NCBI GenBank assembly: GCA_031253955.1
Contig: JAIRVJ010000128.1
Coordinates: 1 to 64,000 of the forward strand
Reading direction: 5' to 3'
DNA from: Burkholderiaceae bacterium
GTDB lineage: Bacteria; Pseudomonadota; Gammaproteobacteria; Burkholderiales; Burkholderiaceae_C
DNA: 64,000 bases
A program made the position numbers and the translations under genes. Within the stretch, counting starts at the first letter, position 1. The number at the start of each line of letters is the position of its first letter. Shown piece after piece: positions 11,918 to 20,328 of this stretch. A model generated the notes under the pieces. The model was not told the origin of the DNA. It saw only the letters and a list, made by a program, of their open reading frames with translations, and made no database searches.

Positions 11918-11931
11918 GGACATAGATGTCC
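11918..11931. promoter_or_regulatory. Candidate IclR operator palindrome
   Basis: GGACAT-AG-ATGTCC is a perfect 6-bp inverted repeat with a 2-bp centre in the divergent region between the iclR-type gene and the acyl-CoA dehydrogenase, 34 bases before the latter's ATG. Two direct copies of ACCGGTTT lie close by (about 11872–11893). Position and symmetry suit a regulator operator, but binding is inferred. Confidence 0.4.
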
Positions 11932-11964
11932 ACATGCCGGAATATCGACCGCAAGGAGCGTAGC

Positions 11965-13152
11965 ATGAATTTCGAGATGCCGGAGACCACCCGGATGATC
12001 CGCGACACGGTGCGCGAGTTCACCGAGCGCGAGCTTAAGCCGCTGGAGCCGCTGGTGATCCGGCGCGAATCCGAGCGCGGCATGAAGGACGATCCGATCC
12101 TGCCGCCGGAGGTGGAGCACGCGCTTGGGGAAAAAGCGCGCGCCATCGGCCTGTGGGGTATTGACGTGCCGGAAGAATTCGGCGGCCAGGCGTTCGGCAT
12201 GCTGGCCAAATGCGTGGTGACCGAGCAGTTGAAGCACTCCATCACGCCCTTCGTGCCGCCGCCGGACAGCCCCAACCTGTACCTGCTCAAAGAGCAATGC
12301 AAGGGCGCGCAGATCGACAAATACCTGATGCCCTACGTGCGTGGCGATAAAAAAAGCTGCATTGCCCTCAGCGAGGAAGGCGCGGGTTCGGACGCCGCCG
12401 GCATCCGCACGCGCGCCGAGCGGGTGAACGGCAAGTGGGTCATCAACGGCGCCAAGATGTGGATCAGCAACGCGCGCCGCGCGGATTTCATGATCGTGGT
12501 GACCATGACCGACCCCGCCAAAGGCTCGCGCGGCGGCATGACAGCGTTTCTGGTGGACCGCGACCATCCGGGCGTGAGCATCCCGACGTCGTACCCCATG
12601 ATCGGCGAGTACCACCCGTACCAGGTGTTCTTCGACAACGTGACGCTGGACGACGGCCAGTTGCTGGGTGAGGTGGGCAACGCCTTCGTGCCGATCACCA
12701 ACCGCCTGGGCGTGCGCCGGCTGGATATTGCATCGCGTTGCCTGGGCCTGGCCGAGCGCTGTCTGCAAATGATGATCGAGCAGGCCAAGACCCGCAAGAC
12801 TTTCGGCCAGTTTCTGGCCGACCGCCAGGCCATCCAGTGGATGATCGCCGACAGTTGGCAAGAGCTGGAACTGGTGCGCCTGAAGGTGTATCAGCTCGCC
12901 TGGAAGATCGACCAGGGCGCGAAAGACTTCCGCCGCGACGGTTCCATGGTGAAAGTGCAGGCCACCGAGCTGATCCAGCGGGTGGTGGACCGGGCCATTC
13001 AGCTTTTCGGCGGCATGGGCCTATCGAAAGAATTGCCGCTGGAGTACATCGCGCGTTCGGCCCGCGTGCTGCGCATCGTCGAAGGGCCGAGCGAAGTGCA
13101 TCGCTGGGTGATTGCGCGGGATCTGCTGAAAAACGGCCTGCCGGCCCAGTAA
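11965..13152 (+). CDS. Acyl-CoA dehydrogenase
   Basis: This FAD-dependent flavoenzyme oxidises an acyl-CoA to the 2-enoyl-CoA. The 395-residue protein follows the family layout: helical N-terminus, beta domain with ALSEEGAGSDAAG and the substrate/FAD stretch KMWISNARRADF, then the C-terminal helices. The base region VEGPSEVHRW places the catalytic Glu at about 373. AAGGAG (11953–11958) precedes the ATG. It stands alone, divergent from the IclR gene and followed by a 290-bp composite repeat. The specific substrate cannot be read from sequence. The 24-residue insertion-like stretch near FVPPPDSPN is typical of caiA-like relatives. Confidence 0.93.
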   Translation: MNFEMPETTRMIRDTVREFTERELKPLEPLVIRRESERGMKDDPILPPEVEHALGEKARAIGLWGIDVPEEFGGQAFGMLAKCVVTEQLKHSITPFVPPPDSPNLYLLKEQCKGAQIDKYLMPYVRGDKKSCIALSEEGAGSDAAGIRTRAERVNGKWVINGAKMWISNARRADFMIVVTMTDPAKGSRGGMTAFLVDRDHPGVSIPTSYPMIGEYHPYQVFFDNVTLDDGQLLGEVGNAFVPITNRLGVRRLDIASRCLGLAERCLQMMIEQAKTRKTFGQFLADRQAIQWMIADSWQELELVRLKVYQLAWKIDQGAKDFRRDGSMVKVQATELIQRVVDRAIQLFGGMGLSKELPLEYIARSARVLRIVEGPSEVHRWVIARDLLKNGLPAQ

Positions 13153-13154
13153 TA

Positions 13155-13441
13155 TTCCTGCGTTATTCCCGCGCAGGCGCACAGGTGCTAACTGGGGGTG
13201 AGTGCACGGTTTTCTCCCGCCCCCGCGTGCGGGGGAGGGCTGGGGGGGGGGCGCAGGGCGCTGAAAGAAGTACCGCGTTTGCGATGCGTCGCGCTGCCCC
13301 CATCCCAACCCTCCCCCGCACGCGGGGGAAGGAGACCAGCTTCCCTCCTCCGTGTGCGGGGGAAGGTCAGGGCGGTGGAGAGCGGCGCAAAATCCTCTCG
13401 ATGCTCCAAGTTGGCGCCCACGCTCTTTCGCGGAAATGACG
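13155..13441. repeat. Composite repeat E, copy 1
   Basis: This 287-bp non-coding block lies between two convergent genes. It begins near TTCCCGCGCAGGCGCACAGG and ends with the inverted counterpart GGCGCCCACGCTCTTTCGCG then GAAATGACG. Inside are hairpins of CCCCCGCGTGCGGGGG type in both orientations (about 13215, 13310 and 13345). The same order of modules, including GCGTTTGCGAT in the centre, recurs at 29288–29540. No gene is visible in it. Confidence 0.75.
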
Positions 13442-13445
13442 AGAA

Positions 13446-14105
13446 TCAATTACGAATCACGTCCGCCCCCGCGGGCGGGTGGAACTGGAAGGTTTCTCGC
13501 GGTAGGGCAGCGTTGTTTTGAACGTCGGTGAAAGTGAGCGTCGAACGCTGGCCGAAGCTGTCGGTAATTTCCAAGGTAGTCAGCACGGCGGCGGCGTTTT
13601 CCGTGGCGGGTTTGAAGCCCACGCGCACGCTTTGAATTTGCGTGTCGCGCGTTTTGGGTGTGGCGCGTACCCATTGCAGGCCGTCCTGCTCTGGCTCGTC
13701 GGCCAGTGCGAAGCTTTTTTCCAGCGTTTTCAGATCGGGCGCGGCGGCGACGATGGCCGCCGGCGTGGAATCGAGCACCTGCTCCTGCCGGCGCGCGGTG
13801 ACCTGGTTCAGATCAACGTCGTACAGCCACAGCGTTTGCCCGTCGGCGACGATGGTTTGCTCGAACGGTTTTTCGTAGTGAAAGCGGAATTGGCCGGGGC
13901 GCAGAAACTCGAACGTACCGGAAGATGTTTTCTGCGCCGCCGCCCGCCCCTGTTTGGGCGGCTGGGTGACGACCTGGGTGAACGCGGCCTTGCCTGAGTG
14001 CGTGTCCTTGAGAAAGCGGTCCAGACTGTCCAAACCGCCGGCTTGGGCAAGCGGCGCGATAAGCGCAGCGGCAGCAAGCGGTGTCAATGATGCAAAAAGG
14101 TTCAT
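13446..14105 (-). CDS. lolA: Outer-membrane lipoprotein carrier protein LolA
   Basis: LolA is the periplasmic chaperone that accepts lipoproteins from LolCDE and delivers them to LolB at the outer membrane. The 219-residue protein has a signal peptide ending in APLAQA at about residue 23. The LolA beta-barrel follows, with GTFEFLRPGQFRFHYEKP and WLYDVDLNQV. The ATG at 14105 starts directly with the signal peptide; the frame upstream lies in a repeat. In related genomes lolA follows ftsK; here they are in that order but separated by an extra gene and a repeat D copy. Confidence 0.93.
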   Translation of the reverse strand: MNLFASLTPLAAAALIAPLAQAGGLDSLDRFLKDTHSGKAAFTQVVTQPPKQGRAAAQKTSSGTFEFLRPGQFRFHYEKPFEQTIVADGQTLWLYDVDLNQVTARRQEQVLDSTPAAIVAAAPDLKTLEKSFALADEPEQDGLQWVRATPKTRDTQIQSVRVGFKPATENAAAVLTTLEITDSFGQRSTLTFTDVQNNAALPRETFQFHPPAGADVIRN

Positions 14106-14144
14106 GGTTGAATCGAAAACGCTATGCCTTGGGCAAAATTTCTG

Positions 14145-14234
14145 AATTGATAGCTGACTGCCAAGGTATAATATATGTTTTCTCATATTTTATATCACAA
14201 ATACATACAAAACTTTGGCAATTAGCTATCAAAT
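14145..14234. repeat. Repeat D, copy 1
   Basis: This 90-bp AT-rich element is bounded by AATTGATAGCT and AGCTATCAAAT (10 of 11 bases match as an inverted pair). A second internal pair, TGCCAA and TTTGGCA, suggests a long imperfect hairpin. It contains TATAAT-like strings, so it could also affect transcription of lolA. Confidence 0.8.
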
Positions 14235-14327
14235 AAAGAGTGTTTCCCTCCTGTCTGTGCTGCCTCTATTTCTCGCCAGGAAAGTTTTTCGGCCCATTGC
14301 TCCCAATAGAGTCCCCCAGCAAAAGCA

Positions 14328-15401
14328 TCAGCGCTCCACGCGATCCACCAATTCCGATTCCTTGGCTGCCGCATGTTTGCAAGCAATACGGATGGCTTTC
14401 AGTTTCGCCGGGCCAATTCCCTTGATCGACAGCAGTTCACCATCGGGCACGTTCATGATTTTTTCCGGCGTGGTCAGCCCATGCTCCCCAAAGTAATTCA
14501 CCATGGTTTTCGGAAGACCAGGTATGGTGTCGATGAATCTTGGAAAAAATGCAGCATGAATGGCCTGCCTGCCGCCGAGCTTGCCGCAAAAGTCCTGCCA
14601 TTCCGGCTTGGCGAGTTCATGCTCAAGCGCGGCCAGTCTCTCCTGTGTTGAATCCTCACGCTCCACGACGCGGCGCACGGCTTTGAGGAACATCAAATAA
14701 TCGCCGCCATGGGCTGGTATCTGGCCGATATCGGAGGGCATGGTTTCCATGGGCGCTTCGCCCGCATCACTGCCCAACTTGCGCAACGACTTTATTTTTG
14801 GCAGCCATACGCCCATCCAGATTTTTGTGGCGATGGCTGGCGGCGGCTCGTTGCCGTAATGCATTTCGCCGTGCCTGCGCAAGACGCGATAGGGTGTTCG
14901 CAGTTGCATGGTGGCCGCGAATTTCAGCCCCGATACCACATCCCCGGCTGCTTCCATGCCGCGCCGCGCCGAGTTTTTCGCGCTCGCATCCGCCTGCGCG
15001 TAATAGCCGGCCGCCGTGAACTCCGATGCCATCTGGTCGATGGCGGCCTTTACGCCTTCTTGGTTCTTGATGGTCAAGCCCGGGTTGTCCGCCGCTAGTT
15101 TCTGGAATTGCGCCAGTTTGGTGCGCGCAAACTCCAGCCGGAATACCTTGGTTTCCGGGTTGACGGAGTTGTGCGCGATTTTCAGGGATTCATTGATCTG
15201 TTCCGTCAATATCGCCGCCTGGCCGGCAATAAAATCAGCCCGCGCCCTGCGCTGTTTTCTTTCATCTGGCGTTGCTTTTTGCGGCTGGGCCGTTTTTTCG
15301 GATGGCGGCGTGCCTGCCGGCGGCGGCGCTGAAGCTCCCGATTTCTCTTGCTCGCTGGAGGACGGATCGAACAAGTGCAGAATGGATTTGAGAAATGACA
15401 T
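14328..15401 (-). CDS. Uncharacterised protein with C-terminal helix-hairpin-helix domain
   Basis: I do not recognise the family. The 357-residue protein starts with a low-complexity Pro/Ser/Lys linker (residues 12–50). A mostly helical middle follows, with many Ala and charged residues (FIAGQAAILTEQIN, FARTKLAQFQKLAAD). The C-terminus holds a helix-hairpin-helix-like motif around DGELLSIKGIGPAKLKAI, near residues 325–342. HhH motifs of the form GIGPAKLKAI bind DNA backbone non-specifically. There is no signal peptide or membrane segment, so it is probably cytoplasmic and DNA-associated. It lies between ftsK and lolA, which are usually neighbours, and is likely an insertion. No clear ribosome-binding site precedes ATG 15401. 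Confidence 0.7.
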   Translation of the reverse strand: MSFLKSILHLFDPSSSEQEKSGASAPPPAGTPPSEKTAQPQKATPDERKQRRARADFIAGQAAILTEQINESLKIAHNSVNPETKVFRLEFARTKLAQFQKLAADNPGLTIKNQEGVKAAIDQMASEFTAAGYYAQADASAKNSARRGMEAAGDVVSGLKFAATMQLRTPYRVLRRHGEMHYGNEPPPAIATKIWMGVWLPKIKSLRKLGSDAGEAPMETMPSDIGQIPAHGGDYLMFLKAVRRVVEREDSTQERLAALEHELAKPEWQDFCGKLGGRQAIHAAFFPRFIDTIPGLPKTMVNYFGEHGLTTPEKIMNVPDGELLSIKGIGPAKLKAIRIACKHAAAKESELVDRVER

Positions 15402-15464
15402 GTTTTACCAGCCGATGGGTGACATCATTTGTTCCAGCCGCGTCCTGGCTCTGCTGCGCCGCCC

Positions 15465-17789
15465 TCATTCCGCGCGCACGGGCACAAGGATTTCGCGCTG
15501 GCCGTTGCTGTTCATGCTGCTGACCAGCCCGGCCTGTTCCATCTCTTCCACCAGCCCGGCAGCGCGGTTATAGCCGATTTTGAGGTGGCGCTGCACCAGC
15601 GAAATGCTGGCCTTGCGGTTTTTGAGCACCACTTCGACAGCCTGATCGTAGAGCGCATCTTTTTCGCCGCCTTCGCCTTGCGCGCCGCCTTCGCCGTCCT
15701 CGCCGTCGGCGATGCCGCCTTCGAGCACGCCCTCGATGTAGTTCGGTTCGCCCTGGCTCTTGAGGTATTGAACGACGCGCTGCACCTCGCCGTCGCTGAC
15801 GAAGGCGCCATGCACGCGAATCGGCAGGCCCGCGCCGCTGGGCAGATACAGCATGTCGCCCATGCCCAAGAGCGCCTCGGCGCCCATCTGATCGAGGATG
15901 GTGCGGCTGTCGATCTTGCTGGAAACCTGAAAGGCGATGCGCGTGGGAATGTTGGCTTTGATGAGACCGGTAATCACGTCCACGCTGGGCCGCTGCGTCG
16001 CCAAAATCAGGTGAATGCCGGCGGCGCGCGCTTTTTGCGCCAGCCGGGCGATGAGTTCTTCGATCTTCTTGCCGATCACCATCATCAGGTCGGCCAGCTC
16101 GTCAATCACCACCACGATGTAGGGCATGCGCTCCAGCGGTTCCGGGTCTTCCGGCGTGAGGCTGAAGGGGTTGCCGATGAATTGGCCGCGCCCTTTGGCT
16201 TCGTCAATCTTCTGGTTGAAGCCGGCCAGGTTGCGCACGCCCACCTTGCTCATCACTTTGTAGCGGCGCTCCATTTCGCCCACGCACCAGTTCAAAGCGT
16301 TGGCGGCCTGCTTCATGTCGGTGACCACGGGCGCGAGCAGGTGCGGGATGCCCTCGTAGATGCTCATTTCGAGCATCTTCGGGTCGATCATCAGCAGGCG
16401 CACGTCCTTCGGCTCGGTTTTGTAGAGCAGGCTCAAAATCATCGCGTTCAGGCCGACCGATTTGCCCGATCCGGTGGTGCCCGCCGCCAGCACGTGCGGC
16501 ATCTTGGCCAGATCGACCACCACCGGCTGGCCGATGATGTCCTTGCCCAGCCCCAGTGTCAGCATCGACCTGGCGTCGTTGTACGCCTGCGACCCCAGAA
16601 TTTCCGACAGGCGGATAGTTTGCCGCCGGGCATTGGGCAACTCGAGGGCCATGTAGTTCTTGCCGGGAATGGTTTCCACCACGCGGATGGAAACCAGACT
16701 GAGCGAGCGCGCCAGATCCTTGGCCAGCCCCACCACCTGCGCGCCCTTGACGCCGATGGCCGGCTCGATCTCGTAGCGCGTAATCACCGGGCCGGGCGCG
16801 GCGGCAACCACGCGCACTTCCACGCCGAAGTCCCTGAGCTTTTTCTCGATCAGGCGGCTGGTCATCTCCAGCGTTTCGGCGGCCACGCCGTCCTGGCGCG
16901 CGGGCAGGCCATCGAGCAGGTCGATCTGCGGCAGGCGGCTGTCAGGCAACTCGGTAAAGAGGGGCTTCTGGCGTTCCTTGACGGCTCGCTCGCTCCGGGC
17001 CGCCGGCGCGGGCGCCAGCTCGATATCCACCGGCGCCGGGTGCGCTTTTTCGATCACCTCGCGCTCGTGGTGCAGCACCTGCTCGCGCTGACGGGCCGCT
17101 TCCTGGCCCAGTTTGGCGTCTTCGGCCCGCTCGCGCCGCTCGCGCCGCAGCCGCGCCAGCGCATCCAGCCCCCAGCCCAGCCGCTCGGCCAGCCGCACCC
17201 ACGAAAAACCGAACACCAGCGCCGCGCCCATCATGGCGGCGGCAAAGCCCAGCAGCGCCGAGCCGGTAAAACCGAGCCAGCCGATCGCCAGCGGCCCGAT
17301 CAGGCTGCCCACAATCCCGCCCGCAGGGCCGGGCAAACTGGCGTCCAGCCGGTACAGGCGCGACCATTCCAGCGCGCAACTGGCCGCCACCAGCAGCGCC
17401 AGCCCGCACCAGAACGCCAGCGGCGTGCGCGCCAGTGACGCCCCAGACTCGCTCAAGAAAAAGCGCGGGCGCTCGCGCCCGTGCACCCAGCGCCGCGCCG
17501 CCGCCAGCCACGCCGCCGCACCCGCGGCCACGCACCACCAGATCGAGTAGCCCAGCAGCGCGTAGCCCAGATCGCTGATCCACGCGCCCAGCGCCCCGCC
17601 CCAATTGCGCACCGGCCCGCCCGCGCCCGTGGTGGACCAGGCGGCATCGCCGGGGGCATGGCTGAAGAACGCCAGCGCCACAAAAATCAGCACCGCCAGG
17701 CCGCACACCAGCGCCACTTCCTGTGCGAAACGGCCCGCGCCGCCCTGCGGCGCGGGCGGTCTATTAAGCGTGTTGAGCGTATAGGCCAT
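15465..17789 (-). CDS. ftsK: DNA translocase FtsK
   Basis: FtsK is anchored at the division septum, pumps DNA toward dif and activates XerCD resolution. The 774-residue protein has about four N-terminal membrane helices (residues 25–170), a charged/Pro linker and the RecA-like motor. Walker A GTTGSGKS is at 437–444 and Walker B-like [13 protein letters not shown] follows. The C-terminal winged-helix gamma domain ([23 protein letters not shown]) reads the KOPS polarity motif. I chose ATG 17789, giving [12 protein letters not shown]; the frame upstream runs through repeat C. The linker is short compared with the E. coli protein, as in many betaproteobacteria. Confidence 0.96.
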   Translation of the reverse strand: MAYTLNTLNRPPAPQGGAGRFAQEVALVCGLAVLIFVALAFFSHAPGDAAWSTTGAGGPVRNWGGALGAWISDLGYALLGYSIWWCVAAGAAAWLAAARRWVHGRERPRFFLSESGASLARTPLAFWCGLALLVAASCALEWSRLYRLDASLPGPAGGIVGSLIGPLAIGWLGFTGSALLGFAAAMMGAALVFGFSWVRLAERLGWGLDALARLRRERRERAEDAKLGQEAARQREQVLHHEREVIEKAHPAPVDIELAPAPAARSERAVKERQKPLFTELPDSRLPQIDLLDGLPARQDGVAAETLEMTSRLIEKKLRDFGVEVRVVAAAPGPVITRYEIEPAIGVKGAQVVGLAKDLARSLSLVSIRVVETIPGKNYMALELPNARRQTIRLSEILGSQAYNDARSMLTLGLGKDIIGQPVVVDLAKMPHVLAAGTTGSGKSVGLNAMILSLLYKTEPKDVRLLMIDPKMLEMSIYEGIPHLLAPVVTDMKQAANALNWCVGEMERRYKVMSKVGVRNLAGFNQKIDEAKGRGQFIGNPFSLTPEDPEPLERMPYIVVVIDELADLMMVIGKKIEELIARLAQKARAAGIHLILATQRPSVDVITGLIKANIPTRIAFQVSSKIDSRTILDQMGAEALLGMGDMLYLPSGAGLPIRVHGAFVSDGEVQRVVQYLKSQGEPNYIEGVLEGGIADGEDGEGGAQGEGGEKDALYDQAVEVVLKNRKASISLVQRHLKIGYNRAAGLVEEMEQAGLVSSMNSNGQREILVPVRAE

Positions 17790-17796
17790 GAACCAA

Positions 17797-17880
17797 AGTT
17801 TAGCGTTTGGCGTTTGGCGTTGAGCGTGTGTAGCGTTGCTTGCCGTAAAAAAGTTCCCGTGCCAACCGCTCAACGCACCC
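17797..17880. repeat. Repeat C, copy 1 (3' of the Crp/Fnr gene)
   Basis: The block starts with TTAGCGTTTGGCGTTTGGCG then TTGAGCGTGTGTAGCG, and closes with the inverted AACCGCTCAACG. A central TTGCTTGCCG/TTCCCG part follows the same plan as the copy near 49320–49392. It fills the space between the regulator stop (17895) and the ftsK start. Confidence 0.65.
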
Positions 17881-17894
17881 CCCCTCAACCACGG

Positions 17895-18569
17895 TCAGTC
17901 GTAAGAAGTCAGCCGCTCTTTGGCCACGATGGAGCCGTCGGGCTGAATTTCGATGAGGCCGCGCTCTTGCAGACCCTTCATTACCCGGCTGACCATCTCG
18001 CGCGAGGCGCCCACCATCTGGGAGATATCGCGGTGCGAAATTTTTTCGCGGATCATCAGCACGCCATCGGGCGCCTTTTCGGCTGCATCCAGCAGCACAC
18101 GGGCCACCCGGCCATAAACGTCCAGCAGGGCCAGCGTCTCGATCTTGCGATCGGCCTGGCGCAGCCGCTGCACCAGGCCGCGCATCACGACGTAGGCAAG
18201 CGAGGTCTTCTCCGGCAGGTAGCGCAAGAACTCCGTGCGCCCCAGGATGAGCGCATCCGTTTGCATCTCGGCGCGCACGGTGGCCGAATGGGGCAAGCTG
18301 TCGATCAGGCTCATCTCGCCGATTGAGTCGCCCGGGCGCAAAATTGCCAAAATTACCTCATGCCCATCGCGGTCGGCCTTGACCACGCGCACCCGGCCAT
18401 TAACCAGGACGAATAGCGCGTCGGTTTTCTTGCCCTGCTCGACAATCGTCTCGCCGCGCTTGAAACGCCGCTTGACCACCGCGTTCGCGAATGCGGCGAT
18501 CTGCTCCTCGGTCAACATGGCAAACAGCGGCGCGCGCCGGATCAGTTCCAAGTTCGTCAGCATCATCAT
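17895..18569 (-). CDS. Crp/Fnr-family transcriptional regulator
   Basis: The 224-residue protein has an N-terminal cyclic-nucleotide-binding-type beta-roll (residues about 15–125, with GDSIGEMSLIDSLPHSATV, close to the cAMP-pocket pattern GExxL…RSAT). A C-terminal Crp-type HTH follows (SHRDISQMVGASREMVSRVMKGL). No Fnr-type N-terminal cysteine cluster is present, so it is Crp-like rather than an oxygen sensor. AGGAGG nine bases before the first of three consecutive ATGs (18569) sets the start. It is divergent from the DUF1841 gene. Whether it binds cAMP or another ligand is not evident. Confidence 0.92.
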   Translation of the reverse strand: MMMLTNLELIRRAPLFAMLTEEQIAAFANAVVKRRFKRGETIVEQGKKTDALFVLVNGRVRVVKADRDGHEVILAILRPGDSIGEMSLIDSLPHSATVRAEMQTDALILGRTEFLRYLPEKTSLAYVVMRGLVQRLRQADRKIETLALLDVYGRVARVLLDAAEKAPDGVLMIREKISHRDISQMVGASREMVSRVMKGLQERGLIEIQPDGSIVAKERLTSYD

Positions 18570-18702
18570 GGGAATTAACCTCCTGCCGGTATGGCGGTTT
18601 TTCTGAAGCCGCCCGCTTTCAAATTTGAACGAACCCTCACCTCCGAATGGTAAGTATCGCATCTTCAGGAGTCGTTTTTTCAGCAGGTGCTACCCTCGCT
18701 CT

Positions 18703-19137
18703 ATGTTCAACCCCACACAAGAAGATGTACGCCGCTTTTTTTGCGGCGCCTGGGCCAAGTCGCGCGCCGGGCAGCCGATGCAGGCTATCGAAACCTTGGC
18801 CGCCGGCTGGATTGCCGAGCATCCACAATGGCATGGCGATCTGGCCGATGCCCAAGCGGCGGTGGCGCGCGTGTATCCCGAAGACAGTCCGGGAGGCAAT
18901 CCGTTCTTGCATCTGTCGATGCACCTGTCGATCAGCGAGCAGTGCGGCATCGACCAGCCGCGCGGCATCCGGCAGGCGGTGGAGCTGCTGGCGCACCGTC
19001 AGGGCGACTTGCACGCCGCGCATCACACCGTGATGGAATATCTGGGCCAGATGCTGGCCGACGCGCAAGCGCGCGGCCAGCCGCCCGACGGCGCGGCCTA
19101 CGTGGCGGCGGTGCAGCGGCGGGCCACGCGGGACTGA
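18703..19137 (+). CDS. DUF1841 family protein
   Basis: This 144-residue cytoplasmic protein shows the DUF1841 pattern: MFNPTQEDVRRFFCGAW at the start, then HLSMHLSISEQCGIDQP and HHTVMEYLGQML. The family is widespread in betaproteobacteria and has no established function; its conserved His-rich stretches could bind a metal. It is divergent from the Crp/Fnr gene and convergent with the Nudix gene, so it forms its own unit. I chose ATG 18703, where the conserved domain begins. Confidence 0.85.
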   Translation: MFNPTQEDVRRFFCGAWAKSRAGQPMQAIETLAAGWIAEHPQWHGDLADAQAAVARVYPEDSPGGNPFLHLSMHLSISEQCGIDQPRGIRQAVELLAHRQGDLHAAHHTVMEYLGQMLADAQARGQPPDGAAYVAAVQRRATRD

Positions 19138-19166
19138 CGCGAGCGCGCCATTTTGCGGGCGAAACG

Positions 19167-20051
19167 TCAGAAATCGAAAAACGCCTCGAACCCCTGTTCC
19201 GGCAGAAAGCGCTCGTTCTGGTAGCGCAGGCGCGTAGGGCAAGGCAGGGCGCGCTGGCGCACGCTGTGGCGTTCGTCGCCGGGGTAGGCGAGCACGCGCA
19301 CGCCGTGGTCGTCGAAGGGTTCCGGGGCAATCAGCGCCGGGGCGCGGCTGCGCGCGTCGGCCAGCGCCGCTTGCACGCTGGCAAAGCGCGCCAAGTGCGC
19401 CAGACTGACGATCTGCGGCGGGGCCAGATCGATGGCATGGTCGCGGTACGCCTCGAGCGCGGCGCGCGGGGTGCGCCACAGCAGCTCGGTGACTTCGTGA
19501 TCGTCTTGCACCGCTTCCTGCCCGGCGGGGGCGGCGGCCAGGAAAAAGCGCGTGTCGAAACGCTTGTTGATGACCGAAGGTTGGCGCGGCGTGATCCAGC
19601 GCGACCAGGGTGCCAGCGCGTCGCTGTCGAGCGTGAGGCCCAGCCGCGCCAGCAAGTGGCCAAAGGGTTCGCCCGCGCGCAGGCTGGCGGCGGCGGCGTC
19701 CATGCCGGACGATTCGCGGCGGCCTGCCTGCATGTAGAGCACGCCCACTTCCTCGAACGCCTCGCGCGCGGCGGCCGCGAAAAAGGCCGCCGCCGCGCGC
19801 GGCGCCAGCGCCGGCTCGGCCAGGCGGGCGTGCAGCTCGCCGGGCGTGCGGTCCAGCCGGTTCAGTACGGCGTCGCTGCTGTCATGCGCATCGAGCTTGC
19901 CGCCCGGAAACACGCAAGCGCCGCCCAGTACCGCCGTTTGCGCATGGCGGCGCACCAGCAGCACTTGCAGGCCGTCCTGACTGTCGCGCAGCATGACCAC
20001 GGTGGCCGCGTCGCGCGGGGGCGTATCCAGGGTCCCGGTATGCAGTTTCAT
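19167..20051 (-). CDS. Nudix hydrolase (NUDT19-like)
   Basis: The 294-residue protein carries a Nudix box split by an insertion: VFPGGKLDAHD at about 48–58, then REAFEEVGVL at 96–105. The insertion between the first Gly pair and the RExxEE part is typical of the NUDT19/NUDT7-like branch that hydrolyses CoA derivatives or other nucleotide diphosphates. The C-terminal region (RFDTRFFLAAAP, TELLWRTPRAAL) also fits this branch. The gene starts at ATG 20051. Its upstream region, shared with gshA, holds a large nested inverted repeat. Substrate is inferred only from family resemblance. Confidence 0.85.
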   Translation of the reverse strand: MKLHTGTLDTPPRDAATVVMLRDSQDGLQVLLVRRHAQTAVLGGACVFPGGKLDAHDSSDAVLNRLDRTPGELHARLAEPALAPRAAAAFFAAAAREAFEEVGVLYMQAGRRESSGMDAAAASLRAGEPFGHLLARLGLTLDSDALAPWSRWITPRQPSVINKRFDTRFFLAAAPAGQEAVQDDHEVTELLWRTPRAALEAYRDHAIDLAPPQIVSLAHLARFASVQAALADARSRAPALIAPEPFDDHGVRVLAYPGDERHSVRQRALPCPTRLRYQNERFLPEQGFEAFFDF

Positions 20052-20102
20052 GGCGGGCACATTGTAGGGTTGAGACACAGACCGCGCGGCTGTGATACCT
20101 TT

Positions 20103-20262
20103 AGAGCCTGCTTGCGATCCCGGCGCGGGCGGGCGCGGACTTGGGCGGTCTGCGGCGTTGCAATCCTTGCCAATGGCACAGGCCATTGGCAAGGATTGCG
20201 CCTTGCAGCCCATCCCAATGCAGCATCCCGCACACCTCGCGCCGGGATCGCAAACAGGCTCT
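20103..20262. repeat. Nested inverted-repeat element between divergent Nudix and gshA genes
   Basis: The outer arms are 25 bp (20103–20127 and 20238–20262, AGAGCCTGCTTGCGATCCCG then GCGCG) and match at 24 positions when inverted. An inner pair of 18-bp arms (20160–20177 and 20182–20199, GCAATCCTTGCCAATGGC) is perfect with a 4-base ACAG loop. Both flanking genes start outward from it, so it is not a simple terminator. I see no clear target duplication. It could be a MITE or a regulatory cruciform. Confidence 0.8.
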
Positions 20263-20328
20263 TACACGTTTCCCGCGCCGCCGCTGCCCGCAACCGGCGC
20301 GCGGAACACCGGAAAGGGGGTCTCACCC

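Noticed and set aside
15429-17438. Long open frame antisense to ftsK
   Set aside because: It is the mirror of a GC-rich real gene. The peptide is His/Gln/Arg-rich with no family pattern, while the minus strand has all FtsK motifs.
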